From positions 1 to 9,544 of the forward strand of contig JAJYGU010000425.1 of assembly GCA_021784975.1 (NCBI GenBank): DNA of 9,544 nucleotides. The letters run 5' to 3'. Positions 1 through 9,544 of this stretch are shown here, piece after piece. Each line of letters starts with the position of its first letter. Position 1 is the first letter of the stretch. The translations under genes and the position numbers were made by a program. The DNA comes from Planctomycetota bacterium. GTDB lineage: Bacteria; Planctomycetota; Planctomycetia; Pirellulales; Thermoguttaceae. Below the pieces are notes generated by a model. The model did not search any database. It was not told the DNA's origin and saw only the letters and a program-made list of their open reading frames with translations.

Positions 1-1158
1 AATGAAGCGGCCGTCGAGCGAAAATACCTTGGCCCGGCTGGCCACGTCCTGCAAGTAGAGGGCGATGAAGCGATCGCCCGCCAGCGTCACCTGGGTCAGG
101 GTGGCTTCACTCTGGGGGATAACTTCGCGCCAGTTCGCCCGCGTCGGCTTCCGCAGGTCGATGGCCACCAGCCGCTCCCGCGGCGCGTCCAGGTCGGTCT
201 TGAAGAACAACACCGGGCCGTCGTTGCCCACGAACGTAAACTCGTGATCGAAAGTGTCGATCAGCTCGACGGGCATGGCATACGGCTCGCTCAAATCGCG
301 GACCAGCACGCGGTTGCGCTCGTCGGTCCCCTTCAAGACCGAGACCACCAGGTATCGGCCGTCGTCGGTGACCACGCCGTCGTAGAGCCATTCGGGATGG
401 TCGGGCCGCCAATAGGCCAGCACATCTGCCGATTGCGGCGTGCCAACGCGATGGTAATACAGCTTGTTGTTGAAGTTCAGGGCCTGAAACGTGGCCCCCG
501 GCCGAGGCTCTTCATAGCGCGAGTAGAAGAACCCCCGGCCGTCCTTGGTCCACGAGGCCTCGGAGAACTTGGTCCATTTCACGGTGTCGGCCAGTGTCTT
601 TCCACTGGCGATCTCCAAAATATGCCAAGTCGACCAGTCTGAGCCCGCCTCGGATCGGCTGTAGGCCAGGTACTTGCCGTCCTGACTGAAGCCCAAACCG
701 GCCAGGGCGATAGTGCCGTCCTTCGACCACTGGTTGGGGTCAATCAGTGCCCGCGGTTGGGCATCGAGCGAGTCCATCACATAGAGAACCGATTGATTCT
801 GCAGGCCGTTGTTCTTGAGGTAGTAGTAGCGGCCTCCCTCTTTCCGGGGCGAGCAGTAGTGCGGGTAGTTCCACAGTTCGGTCAGCCGGCGGTGGATCGC
901 CGCCCGCTGGGGGATGGCTTCCAGGTAGCGGAAGGTGAGCTTGTTTTCGGCGGCCACCCAGTCGGCCACCTCCGGCGAGTTGCGGATATCGGCCTCCAGC
1001 CAATGGTACGGGTCGGAGATTTTGACGCTGCCATAGGTGTCGACGTGTTTTTCCCGCCGGGTCTGCGGGTATTGCAGCCGCAGGTCGGCAGGCGAGGCTG
1101 GCGCGGCCAGGAGCCACAGTGGCAACACGATCACGAACGCAGAAACCAAACGCAACAT
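1..1158 (-). CDS. Prolyl oligopeptidase (peptidase family S9A), N-terminal part, runs off left edge
   Basis: Serine peptidase that cleaves short peptides after proline, here probably exported. Read leftward from ATG at 1156-1158, the frame stays open for 386 codons to the window edge, so the C-terminus is missing. Residues 1-24 form a signal peptide (MLRLVSAFVIVLPLWLLAAP followed by ASPA). Residues 30-55 carry the family signature YPQTRR...D.YG..KISDPYHWLE, followed by ADWVAAEN and the helix preceding the propeller. The remainder is beta-propeller-like sequence (for example YYYLKNNGLQNQSVLYV, DGKYLAYSRSEAGSDWSTW, DGRGFFYSRY). The catalytic alpha/beta-hydrolase domain with Ser, Asp and His would lie beyond position 1, since family members have about 700 residues. 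A strong Shine-Dalgarno (GAGGAGG, complement of 1164-1170) sits 5 nt before the start and supports it. The gene is divergent from the toxin-antitoxin pair and shares its control region. Family assignment is secure; activity cannot be judged because the active site is off-window. Confidence 0.94.
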   Translation of the reverse strand, partial: MLRLVSAFVIVLPLWLLAAPASPADLRLQYPQTRREKHVDTYGSVKISDPYHWLEADIRNSPEVADWVAAENKLTFRYLEAIPQRAAIHRRLTELWNYPHYCSPRKEGGRYYYLKNNGLQNQSVLYVMDSLDAQPRALIDPNQWSKDGTIALAGLGFSQDGKYLAYSRSEAGSDWSTWHILEIASGKTLADTVKWTKFSEASWTKDGRGFFYSRYEEPRPGATFQALNFNNKLYYHRVGTPQSADVLAYWRPDHPEWLYDGVVTDDGRYLVVSVLKGTDERNRVLVRDLSEPYAMPVELIDTFDHEFTFVGNDGPVLFFKTDLDAPRERLVAIDLRKPTRANWREVIPQSEATLTQVTLAGDRFIALYLQDVASRAKVFSLDGRFI

Positions 1159-1204
1159 CGCTGCCTCCTCGCCTTGGGAAAAAAACGGAACACCGCTGGA
1201 CAAA

Positions 1205-1234
1205 ACACATATTAAGTGTACACTTATTATGTGT
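1205..1234. promoter_or_regulatory. 30-bp near-perfect palindrome, probable operator of the TA module
   Basis: The core TAAGTGTACACTTA at 1213-1226 is a perfect 14-bp palindrome. The symmetry continues outward about the same centre (1219/1220): ACACAT at 1205-1210 mirrors ATGTGT at 1229-1234, and only the pair 1212/1227 fails. The element therefore contains four GTGT/ACAC half-sites. It is AT-rich within GC-rich surroundings and lies 34 bp before the antitoxin start and 46 bp before the divergent peptidase start. Small antitoxins commonly bind such symmetric sites to repress their own operon, so an autoregulatory operator is the natural reading. The sequence TATTAT at 1225-1230 could serve as a -10 box, but no -35 at proper spacing is convincing. 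The symmetry is seen directly; the binding role is inferred. Confidence 0.65.
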
Positions 1235-1268
1235 CAAGTGACCGGACCTTGCACTCGGGAGTTGATCC

Positions 1269-1520
1269 ATGGCCAACGTAACACTGACCGCCGACGAGCA
1301 TCTGCTGGCTAAGGCCCGTGAGTATGCGCAAGCCCGAAAGACCACCCTCAACCAACTGGTTCGCAATTACTTGGCGCGTCTGACCGGTGAGCTTGACCCG
1401 CAACGGGCAGCCGAGGAGTTTGCACAACTCGCTCAAAGCCAGCCCGGCCGCTCGCAGGAGAATTTTGCCTTCGACCGGAGGGCCATCCACCACCGGACGC
1501 GAACTGAACGCGGGCGATGA
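1269..1520 (+). CDS. Antitoxin of a PIN-domain (VapBC-type) toxin-antitoxin module
   Basis: Small 83-residue protein encoded immediately upstream of a PIN toxin. The N-terminus MANVTLTADEHLLAKAREY begins with a short beta strand, followed by helices (ARKTTLNQLVRNYLARL) as in ribbon-helix-helix/DUF6364-type antitoxins. This part would dimerise and bind operator DNA. The C-terminal part (about residues 45-83, including ENFAFDRRAIHHR and a basic tail) is the expected toxin-wrapping region. A GGGAG ribosome site at 1257-1261 lies 7 nt before ATG 1269. The stop codon overlaps the toxin start in ATGA (1517-1520), giving translational coupling. The palindrome at 1205-1234 just upstream fits autorepression. 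The exact antitoxin family is inferred from pattern and context. Confidence 0.88.
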   Translation: MANVTLTADEHLLAKAREYAQARKTTLNQLVRNYLARLTGELDPQRAAEEFAQLAQSQPGRSQENFAFDRRAIHHRTRTERGR

Positions 1521-1927
1521 AGGCGTTTCTCGACACCAATCTGATCGTCTACGCGAACGATGCGCGGCTGCCCGAGAAACAAGCCCGCGCGATCGAGGTC
1601 GTCACCCGGCTAATGCGCGACGGTACGGGAGTCATTTCCACCCAGGTCATGCAGGAATACGCGGTGGTCGCCGGGAGCAAGCTGCACCAGGCTCCGGACG
1701 CGATTCTGCGGCAACTCTTGCTCTTGGAATCGCTGGAGGTCGTCGAGATCACGCCGGCCTTGATTCGGCGTGGGCTGGAACTTCAATTTCGCTATCAAAT
1801 CGACTACTGGGATGCGAGTATTCTGGCGGCCGCCGAGCATGCCCGCTGCGACGTCCTGTGGACCGAGGACCTGAACCCCGGTCAGCTCTACGCGGCGATA
1901 CGCACAGTAAATCCTTTCTCAGGATGA
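1517..1927 (+). CDS. vapC: PIN-domain ribonuclease toxin, VapC-like
   Basis: A 136-residue PIN-domain protein, the usual length for VapC. Such toxins are Mg-dependent endoribonucleases that cut tRNA or rRNA and stop growth when the antitoxin is lost. The acidic active-site set is present: Asp6 in the opening FLDTNLIVYA, Glu47 in STQVMQEYA, Asp99 in IDYWDASILAAA, and Glu117/Asp118 in WTEDL near the C-terminus. All key residues are intact, so the toxin is predicted to be active. It starts inside the antitoxin stop codon (ATGA), so the two proteins are made from one transcript. The next gene is convergent and ends only 18 nt beyond this stop. The cellular RNA target cannot be told from the sequence. 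Confidence 0.94.
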   Translation: MKAFLDTNLIVYANDARLPEKQARAIEVVTRLMRDGTGVISTQVMQEYAVVAGSKLHQAPDAILRQLLLLESLEVVEITPALIRRGLELQFRYQIDYWDASILAAAEHARCDVLWTEDLNPGQLYAAIRTVNPFSG

Positions 1928-1945
1928 CGGCGCAAGGTCGGCGAT

Positions 1946-2953
1946 TCACGCCACCCGCACCAGTTGTTTGCCCAGGTTTTCTCCGTGGAATAGTCCGATG
2001 AAGGCCTTGGGGGCATTTTCTAGGCCGTCAACGATAGTCTCATGATACTTGATCTTGCCCTCCTTGAGCCACTGGGCCATCTGCTTTTGGCCTTCGGGGA
2101 AGCGATGGGTGTAGCTGAAGATGAGGAAGCCCTCGGCCCGCGCCTGCTTGACGATCAGGTGCCAGAGCACCCGCGGACCGCGGGGCGGGCGGGTGGCGTT
2201 GTATTGCTCGATCTGGCCGCAGACCACGATCCGGGCATGGTCGTTGATCCGCCGGAAGACGGCGTCGGTGAGCGGCCCGCCCACGTTGTCGAAATACACG
2301 TCGATTCCCTGCGGGCAGACCTCGTCCAGCTTGGCCACATAATCGTCCGCTTCCTTGTAGTTGAAGGCGGCATCGAAGCCCAATTCATTTTTCAGATAGG
2401 CAACCTTCTCGGCGGAGCCGGCGGAGCCGACCGCCCGGCAGCCCTTCAGCTTGGCGATCTGCCCGACCAGCGAGCCGACGGCCCCGGCGGCCCCGGAGAC
2501 GAACACGGTCTCGCCCTCCTTCGGCTGGCCGATTTCCAGCAAGCCGAAATAGGCGGTCATGCCCGTCATCCCAAGCACGCTGAGTGCGGTGGATATAGGG
2601 GCCACCGAGGTATCGAATCGCTGGGTGCCGCGGCCATCGGAAAGGGCATATTCCTGCCAGCCGAAGTAGCCGACCACGACCTCGCCCTGGCGATACTCGG
2701 GGTGCCGGGATTCGACGATCGTGCCCACCGCGCCGCCGACCATCACTTCACCCAGCGCGACCGAGGGGGCGTAGGATTTGGCCTCGCTCATCCGCCCGCG
2801 CATGTAGGGATCGACGGAGAGATACTGGATCTTGACCAGAAACTGACCCTCGCCGAGCGAGGGCGCCGGGGTCTCGATCGGGCGAAAGTCGGACTCCTTA
2901 GGCAGGCCCTCCGGCCGGGCCGCCAAGACGATCTGTCGGTTCGTGCTGGCCAT
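1946..2953 (-). CDS. NADP-dependent oxidoreductase, zinc-independent MDR family (CurA / leukotriene B4 dehydrogenase type)
   Basis: Cytoplasmic reductase of 335 residues, predicted to use NADPH to reduce the C=C bond of alpha,beta-unsaturated carbonyl compounds. The N-terminal GroES-like domain contains the family hallmark SVDPYMRGRM (residues 46-55). The Rossmann fold has VSGAAGAVGSLVGQIAKLKG (residues 152-171) with the AAGAVG nucleotide loop, then YFDNVGG (220-226) and VCGQIEQYNATRP (244-256), whose tyrosine is conserved in the family. The end, GKQLVRVA, is also typical. No zinc ligands of classical alcohol dehydrogenases are present. The frame is open upstream to another ATG at 3010, but ATG at 2951-2953 has GGAGGAG (complement of 2959-2965) 5 nt before it and gives the normal length, so I use it. 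The physiological substrate is unknown; relatives act on curcumin, prostaglandins or alkenals, and detoxification of reactive carbonyls is the usual suggestion. Confidence 0.95.
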   Translation of the reverse strand: MASTNRQIVLAARPEGLPKESDFRPIETPAPSLGEGQFLVKIQYLSVDPYMRGRMSEAKSYAPSVALGEVMVGGAVGTIVESRHPEYRQGEVVVGYFGWQEYALSDGRGTQRFDTSVAPISTALSVLGMTGMTAYFGLLEIGQPKEGETVFVSGAAGAVGSLVGQIAKLKGCRAVGSAGSAEKVAYLKNELGFDAAFNYKEADDYVAKLDEVCPQGIDVYFDNVGGPLTDAVFRRINDHARIVVCGQIEQYNATRPPRGPRVLWHLIVKQARAEGFLIFSYTHRFPEGQKQMAQWLKEGKIKYHETIVDGLENAPKAFIGLFHGENLGKQLVRVA

Positions 2954-3030
2954 GAACACTCCTCCGCGGATGGTGGTTGAGCACTGCTTCGTTTTTCGAC
3001 ACCGTAGCATTATTACCAGGCAATCAATGT

Positions 3031-3153
3031 CAGATCGGTCTCGGCGACGGCATCGGGCTGAACTTCGTGGCGCGAATCTCGGGGATCGCGAAGTACATCG
3101 TGGATGAGTACTCGGCCGTGGCAGTGTCGCCGGAGCACCTGACGCCGATGTGA
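3031..3153 (+). pseudogene. Possible remnant of a coding region (C-terminal tail, unrecognised family)
   Basis: In the 232-base gap between the two leftward genes, the plus strand reads as a stretch of about 40 codons ending at TGA 3151-3153, with protein-like composition: QIGLGDGIGLNFVARISGIA, then KYIVDEYSAVAVSPEHLTPM. The frame is open back to a stop at 2977-2979 but has no plausible start, and its 5' part would overlap the oxidoreductase leader. Codon third positions in 3031-3150 are mostly G or C, as in real genes here. This may be the tail of a decayed or truncated gene, or chance in GC-rich DNA. I do not recognise the family. Confidence 0.3.
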
Positions 3154-3155
3154 TT

Positions 3156-3171
3156 CGTGGAAATCTCCACG
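3156..3171 (-). terminator. Short hairpin downstream of the large leftward gene, possible terminator
   Basis: CGTGGA (3156-3161) and TCCACG (3166-3171) form a perfect 6-bp stem with a 4-nt loop, 14 nt past the stop codon of the gene ending at 3186. No T-tract follows in the direction of transcription, so intrinsic termination is doubtful; it could equally be an mRNA 3'-end stabiliser. Confidence 0.25.
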
Positions 3172-3185
3172 CGGTTCTCCCACTC

Positions 3186-5681
3186 TCACTTTGGCTGTTT
3201 CAACAGCCAGATCTCGGCAATCCGCGACTGCTTCCGCCAGTTGAGCACGTCTTCGTCGGGCAGGGGATCAAACGTCAGCACCAGGCGGCGGCTCGCCAAT
3301 GCCTCTTGCGGCACTGGAAAAATTTTGAACTGTCCGATCTCGCGGCCGTCCAGCGTCGGTTGGGCCGGCTTGCCGTTGATCTTCAGCGCCAGCCTTCCGT
3401 AACCGGTGGTCCGCACGACGTAGGCAGCCCGCGGATCGAGGCCTTCGTAGATCACCGCCTCGGGCCAATCCAGAGTGGATTGCCACGAGAGCCGGGCCCG
3501 GCTCTTGCCGTCGTTCCACCACCAAAAGGTCGGTGTGGCGTGCTCGGTCATGTCCGGATCGGTGCTCATTTGCGGGGCGAAGCGGACATGCGGCGAGTTG
3601 GCCAGGTTGCCGATGTCGTCGTAGAAGCTCCCGTTACCGGGGTGCTCCCAGGTGCGGATGAGTTCCAAGCGGGCCAGCTTCTCCTCCCGCGACGGCATTT
3701 TGCGAATCTTGGCGAACTCATCCTCCAACCACCAGCGATTGTTGAGCGGCAGATCGATGAAATCGAGGAACGCCCCGCGCTCCTCGCCATCCGCGCCGTA
3801 CTTTTCCACGCTGCTCTGCAGGGCGATCGACTGGAAGAGGGCCTCGCACAGCTCGAATACCCGCCGGCGCAACTCGGGCCGCACCGGCTCGCGGACGGCG
3901 CGATTGAGCACCTCCAGGGCCTCGTCCATGACCACTTCCGGCCCGCGCGCCGGGGCCCCTGCCAGAATCGCGTTCGCCTCATTCTCCAGGCGCTGCTCGT
4001 AGATCTGGCGGGCGCGAATGTAGGCGTCGTAATACGCCCGGACCAGGCACATCTGCCACCGCCAATTGCCGGCCAACTCGGGGGCCTGCCGCTCCAATTG
4101 CTGCCAGAGCAGCAAAGTGCCCTCGACGCCCGCGTTGTCTCGCAAGACGCCCTGCCAGTTCCGCTCCAGGGCCAGGATGCCGTCGGCCGCCGGCTGGGCC
4201 ACCCGCGGCCCGAAGAACACGCGGGCATATTCGACCAGAATGTCGCGGACATCCGCCGCCGGGTTCCAGCTTCGCGCGCTCCAGATGGTCTTGTTCACGT
4301 CGTCGTGGGCGCCGTCGGAATAGCTGATAAATCCGTTGGCATACGGCGCGAGCCAGTTGTGGATGGCGGCATACTGCACCGGCCGGGGATTGATCGCCTC
4401 GCGGCCCAGCGTCCTGGCCAGGGCCGGGTCCCACCAGCCGACCGGAAACTGGCAAAGCTTGTTGTGCGTCAGATCGGGGTAGCGGCGGAGCGGGTATTGC
4501 GGCGGCAGTCCGGCCCGCAACACCGGCAGCGGTGGGCTGGTCGGACCGCCCACCAGCCCGCCCAGCCACTTCGGCGACTCGCGGCGGAGGTAGTCGAACA
4601 CCCACTGAACCTGCTTGTCGGTAAAATACTGGAGCGAGAACCAGACGCGGGCCTTGGGATGGGCCGCCATCAACGACTGGGCCGTCTCCTTCAGGAACGG
4701 GACCAAGACCTCGGGCGGGTTATCGCCCGGATCGCCGCCGGGCACGAACACGCCGGTCAGGTGCGAACAACCGCGATAGAGGGCCTCGTTTTCCTTTAGG
4801 AGCTTGGCGCGTTTCTGGGCGTCCCTGAGATCGACTTCGGCCGGCATCCACAGCCAATAGGCCATGCCGTACCGCGCGCAGATCTCGCTCATGCGGCGGT
4901 GCATCTCGGCGGGAGGGATTGCCATGAGCTGCTTGAACTTGTGCCGAGGCAGCTCGGGCGACGGGATGTTTTCGATCGCATTGCAGCCAAATAGCGCCAG
5001 CTCGCGGATGTACTGCTCGTATTGGGCCACGCTCCAGCCGTCGTAGGAGTTCGCCGTCGGGCGGTAGCCCAATTGATGTCCGCGAATCGGATATCTGGGG
5101 GCCGAGGCGAGGTCGAGTTGGCCGGGAAAACGGGCCGAGTTCTGGCCCCACTCGAGCAGGCGGAGGAATTGACCGACGCCATAGAGCGCTCCCGGGCCAT
5201 CTGCGCCCATGATCCATACCATCGGTTCGCCGGAGGCGCGGCGGCCGACCACGAGGCGAAAGCCCTCGGGTGTAAGGGGACAGGCACATTTTTCAGCCCC
5301 ACCGTCCTTGACGCCCAACAGACCGCGCTGGGCATGGTTCCCCTCAGTGCCCTGTCCGGGGCTGAAAAATGAGCCAGTCCCCTGCGCCGGATAGCTCTCA
5401 GACCATTGCGGATCGGGGCCTTCGGCCGCCAGAACGACGACCGGTCCAGCCGCAGGCATCTGGGGGTACTGGGGCCAGGTCAGGCCGGTCCGTTTTTGCA
5501 CCTCCTCGATCAGCACCCGGGCAGCGGTCCGTTCTACGATGCTGGAGGGCTTGCCTCGCGTCACCACGGTGGCGTGAGACAAGTCGATCATCGCATCGGC
5601 CTCAGCCGCCGCAACCACGGGATGCATTGCCAGGATGCTGACAACTATGACAAACGATGAACTACAAGATGGACGTGTCAC
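3186..5681 (-). CDS. Exported alpha-glucuronidase-like (GH67 N-terminal type) putative glycoside hydrolase with REP-like insert
   Basis: Large exported protein of 831 residues. The start is GTG at 5679-5681, preceded at 6 nt by GGAGGAG (complement of 5688-5694); the farther ATG at 5723 has no comparable site. Residues 1-26 are a signal peptide (SSFVIVVSILAMHPVVAAAEA). Residues 30-190 resemble the alpha/beta domain found N-terminal to alpha-glucuronidases and GH20-like enzymes (AARVLIEEVQKRTGL; GADGPGALYGVGQFLRLLEW). A barrel-like region follows: YPIRGHQLGYRPTANSYDGW (197-216), FGCNAIENIPSPE, FVPGGDPGDNPPE (312-324), RRYPDLTHNKLCQFPVGWWD and FISYSDGAHDDVNK (451-464). The C-terminal part is helical and then beta-rich. 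I recognise this as an uncharacterised group seen in polysaccharide-degrading bacteria; substrate and catalytic acids cannot be assigned. Residues 101-136 are coded by the inverted-repeat element at 5276-5382 and look foreign. Polysaccharide breakdown outside the cytoplasm is an inference. Confidence 0.9.
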   Translation of the reverse strand: MTRPSCSSSFVIVVSILAMHPVVAAAEADAMIDLSHATVVTRGKPSSIVERTAARVLIEEVQKRTGLTWPQYPQMPAAGPVVVLAAEGPDPQWSESYPAQGTGSFFSPGQGTEGNHAQRGLLGVKDGGAEKCACPLTPEGFRLVVGRRASGEPMVWIMGADGPGALYGVGQFLRLLEWGQNSARFPGQLDLASAPRYPIRGHQLGYRPTANSYDGWSVAQYEQYIRELALFGCNAIENIPSPELPRHKFKQLMAIPPAEMHRRMSEICARYGMAYWLWMPAEVDLRDAQKRAKLLKENEALYRGCSHLTGVFVPGGDPGDNPPEVLVPFLKETAQSLMAAHPKARVWFSLQYFTDKQVQWVFDYLRRESPKWLGGLVGGPTSPPLPVLRAGLPPQYPLRRYPDLTHNKLCQFPVGWWDPALARTLGREAINPRPVQYAAIHNWLAPYANGFISYSDGAHDDVNKTIWSARSWNPAADVRDILVEYARVFFGPRVAQPAADGILALERNWQGVLRDNAGVEGTLLLWQQLERQAPELAGNWRWQMCLVRAYYDAYIRARQIYEQRLENEANAILAGAPARGPEVVMDEALEVLNRAVREPVRPELRRRVFELCEALFQSIALQSSVEKYGADGEERGAFLDFIDLPLNNRWWLEDEFAKIRKMPSREEKLARLELIRTWEHPGNGSFYDDIGNLANSPHVRFAPQMSTDPDMTEHATPTFWWWNDGKSRARLSWQSTLDWPEAVIYEGLDPRAAYVVRTTGYGRLALKINGKPAQPTLDGREIGQFKIFPVPQEALASRRLVLTFDPLPDEDVLNWRKQSRIAEIWLLKQPK
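5276..5382. repeat. REP/MITE-like imperfect inverted repeat inside a coding gene
   Basis: The left arm at 5276-5300 starts GGGGACAGGCACATTTTT and ends CAGCCCC. The right arm at 5358-5382 is its reverse complement except at two positions (23 of 25 match). The arms enclose 57 nt with a small internal stem (GCCCA/TGGGC). The left arm has the GGGGACAGGCAC-type end that I associate with abundant short palindromes in planctomycete and related genomes, sometimes linked to REP-associated tyrosine transposases; that link is recalled knowledge, not shown here. No transposase is nearby, so it would be non-autonomous. It adds 36 codons (108 nt) to the host gene without breaking the frame. Confidence 0.75.
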
Positions 5682-5845
5682 GGTGGTCTCCTCCAAACAG
5701 GTGTAGGATGCGGTATCCGGCACACGCCGTGGCCTGCCAAAGACTTAATCCCCAAGGCGCCAGCTTTGTATCCGGTTCTTATTGTCCATCCTTCTGGCGG
5801 CTCCGACAAAGAACCCCCCGGACGGATTGGGCCGAATATGCCTAC

Positions 5846-5888
5846 TATAACCGGCGGCTGGCAGGTTGTCTTGTGACCTGTGCCGGTT
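5846..5888 (+). promoter_or_regulatory. Candidate -10 box overlapping a nested dyad upstream of the sensor kinase
   Basis: TATAAC at 5846-5851 matches five of six bases of a -10 box, though no good -35 lies at the right distance. It runs directly into a dyad: AACCGGC (5849-5855) with GCCGGTT (5882-5888), and nested inside it CAGGT (5862-5866) with ACCTG (5876-5880). The dyad could be a regulator site over the promoter or a hairpin in the 5' end of the transcript. The symmetry is seen; the roles are inferred. Confidence 0.3.
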
Positions 5889-5937
5889 GTAGCCCCCATC
5901 CCGCGGCGAAAAGCGACCGTCTCATTCTCGATTTCCT

Positions 5938-5988
5938 GTCCCCAAACCGCAACGATCCCCCCCCATTCATAACCTATGTTTGGGGGAC
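5938..5988 (+). repeat. Dyad in the kinase leader
   Basis: GTCCCCAAAC (5938-5947) is complementary to GTTTGGGGGAC (5978-5988) with one bulged G and a loop of 30 nt that contains eight consecutive C. The G-run can pair either with the CCCC of the left arm or with the C8 in the loop, giving two alternative folds. It would lie in the 5' leader if translation starts at 6021. No U-tract follows, so it is not an obvious terminator. Confidence 0.35.
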
Positions 5989-6020
5989 GCGCCGAAAAAT
6001 GCTGCCGCGAGAACTCTCCG

Positions 6021-9316
<3,296 letters not shown>

Positions 9317-9320
<4 letters not shown>

Positions 9321-9544
9321 GACTGCTGATTATTGACGACGACCCGGATGCCCTGAGAGTCGCCAAGGCCCGCCTGGTCAAGGAGCAGGTGGAGATCGTC
9401 TGCACGGCCGGCGGGGCGGCCGGCTTGGAAGCCGCCCGCCGCGAAAACCCGGACCTGATTTTGCTCGACGTCGATATGCCCGACATGTCGGGCTTCGACG
9501 TCTGCCGCGAGCTGAAGGCCGATCGGGACTTGTGCATGGTCCCA
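9317..9544 (+). CDS. Response regulator, receiver domain (partial, runs off right edge)
   Basis: The first 76 residues of a receiver-domain protein are present. MRLLIIDDDPDALRV gives the acidic pocket (Asp7-Asp9) and LILLDVDMPDMSGFDVCREL gives the phosphoacceptor Asp51. The start ATG overlaps the kinase stop in ATGA, and AAGGAGG at 9302-9308 lies 8 nt upstream, so it is co-translated with the kinase and is probably its phosphorelay target. The style of the receiver (MPDMSGFDVCRELKADRDL) resembles those fused to GGDEF diguanylate cyclase output domains, but the output domain is beyond the window and this is only a guess. Confidence 0.93.

Larger units (their letters stand above)
5682..6020. 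other. Divergent intergenic region (339 bases) before the two-component operon
   Basis: This region separates the leftward putative hydrolase from the rightward kinase and must hold promoters for both. Two open frames cross it on opposite strands, but both lack recognisable motifs, ribosome sites and normal composition. It contains two dyads described separately (5849-5888 and 5938-5988), a run of eight C at 5957-5964 and AT-rich patches near 5830-5850. No convincing full promoter was found for the leftward gene. Confidence 0.6.

Noticed and set aside
1196..1230. Standard promoter TGGACA (1197-1202) with TATTAT (1225-1230) for the TA module
   Set aside because: The spacing of 22 bases is too long for a normal sigma-70-type promoter, so only the palindrome was annotated.
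740..1366. 208-codon minus-strand frame that would cross the TA promoter
   Set aside because: The true minus-strand frame here is that of the prolyl oligopeptidase starting at 1158, with signal peptide, ribosome site and family signature.
1928..1945. Terminator between the convergent toxin and oxidoreductase genes
   Set aside because: Only 18 bases lie between the stops and I see no stem or T-run there.
2042..2980. 312-codon open frame on the plus strand
   Set aside because: Antisense shadow of the oxidoreductase, which has clear Rossmann and family motifs on the other strand.
3150..4799. 549-codon open frame on the plus strand
   Set aside because: It lies antisense to the conserved exported hydrolase-like gene, has no family motifs, and is a mirror frame produced by high GC codon use.

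Overview
The window is GC-rich (roughly 60%) bacterial chromosomal DNA. The gene content suggests a member of the Planctomycetota or a related lineage: a secreted S9 prolyl oligopeptidase, a large secreted protein of the alpha-glucuronidase-like type, a very large MASE3 hybrid histidine kinase, and a REP-like palindrome ending in GGGGACAGGCAC. This placement is an inference from gene style and cannot be proven from the window. I see no rRNA, tRNA, CRISPR array or complete insertion sequence.

Left part (1-1927): the N-terminal half of a secreted prolyl oligopeptidase runs leftward and off the window edge. Divergent from it is a two-gene toxin-antitoxin module, a small DNA-binding antitoxin followed by a PIN-domain RNase toxin, with an ATGA stop/start overlap. 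Between the two directions lies a 30-bp near-perfect palindrome at 1205-1234, a good candidate for the operator of the module.

Middle part (1946-5681): two leftward genes. The first in coordinates is a zinc-independent NADPH-dependent oxidoreductase of the CurA/leukotriene-B4-dehydrogenase type. The second is an 831-residue exported protein of the alpha-glucuronidase-like (GH67 N-terminal type) group. They are 232 bases apart, and that gap holds a short possible gene remnant. The large protein carries an in-frame 36-residue insert coded by a 107-bp imperfect inverted repeat that looks like a mobile REP/MITE-type element caught inside a gene.

Right part (5682-9544): a 339-base divergent intergenic region with two dyads leads into a rightward two-component operon. 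It encodes a membrane hybrid kinase (MASE3-PAS-GAF-HisKA-HATPase-REC-Hpt) coupled by ATGA to a response regulator that runs off the right edge. Together they contain a full predicted His-Asp-His-Asp phosphorelay. No single undescribed multi-gene system is evident. The most notable items are the captured palindromic element, the TA operator, and the sensor kinase with its cysteine-rich GAF domain.
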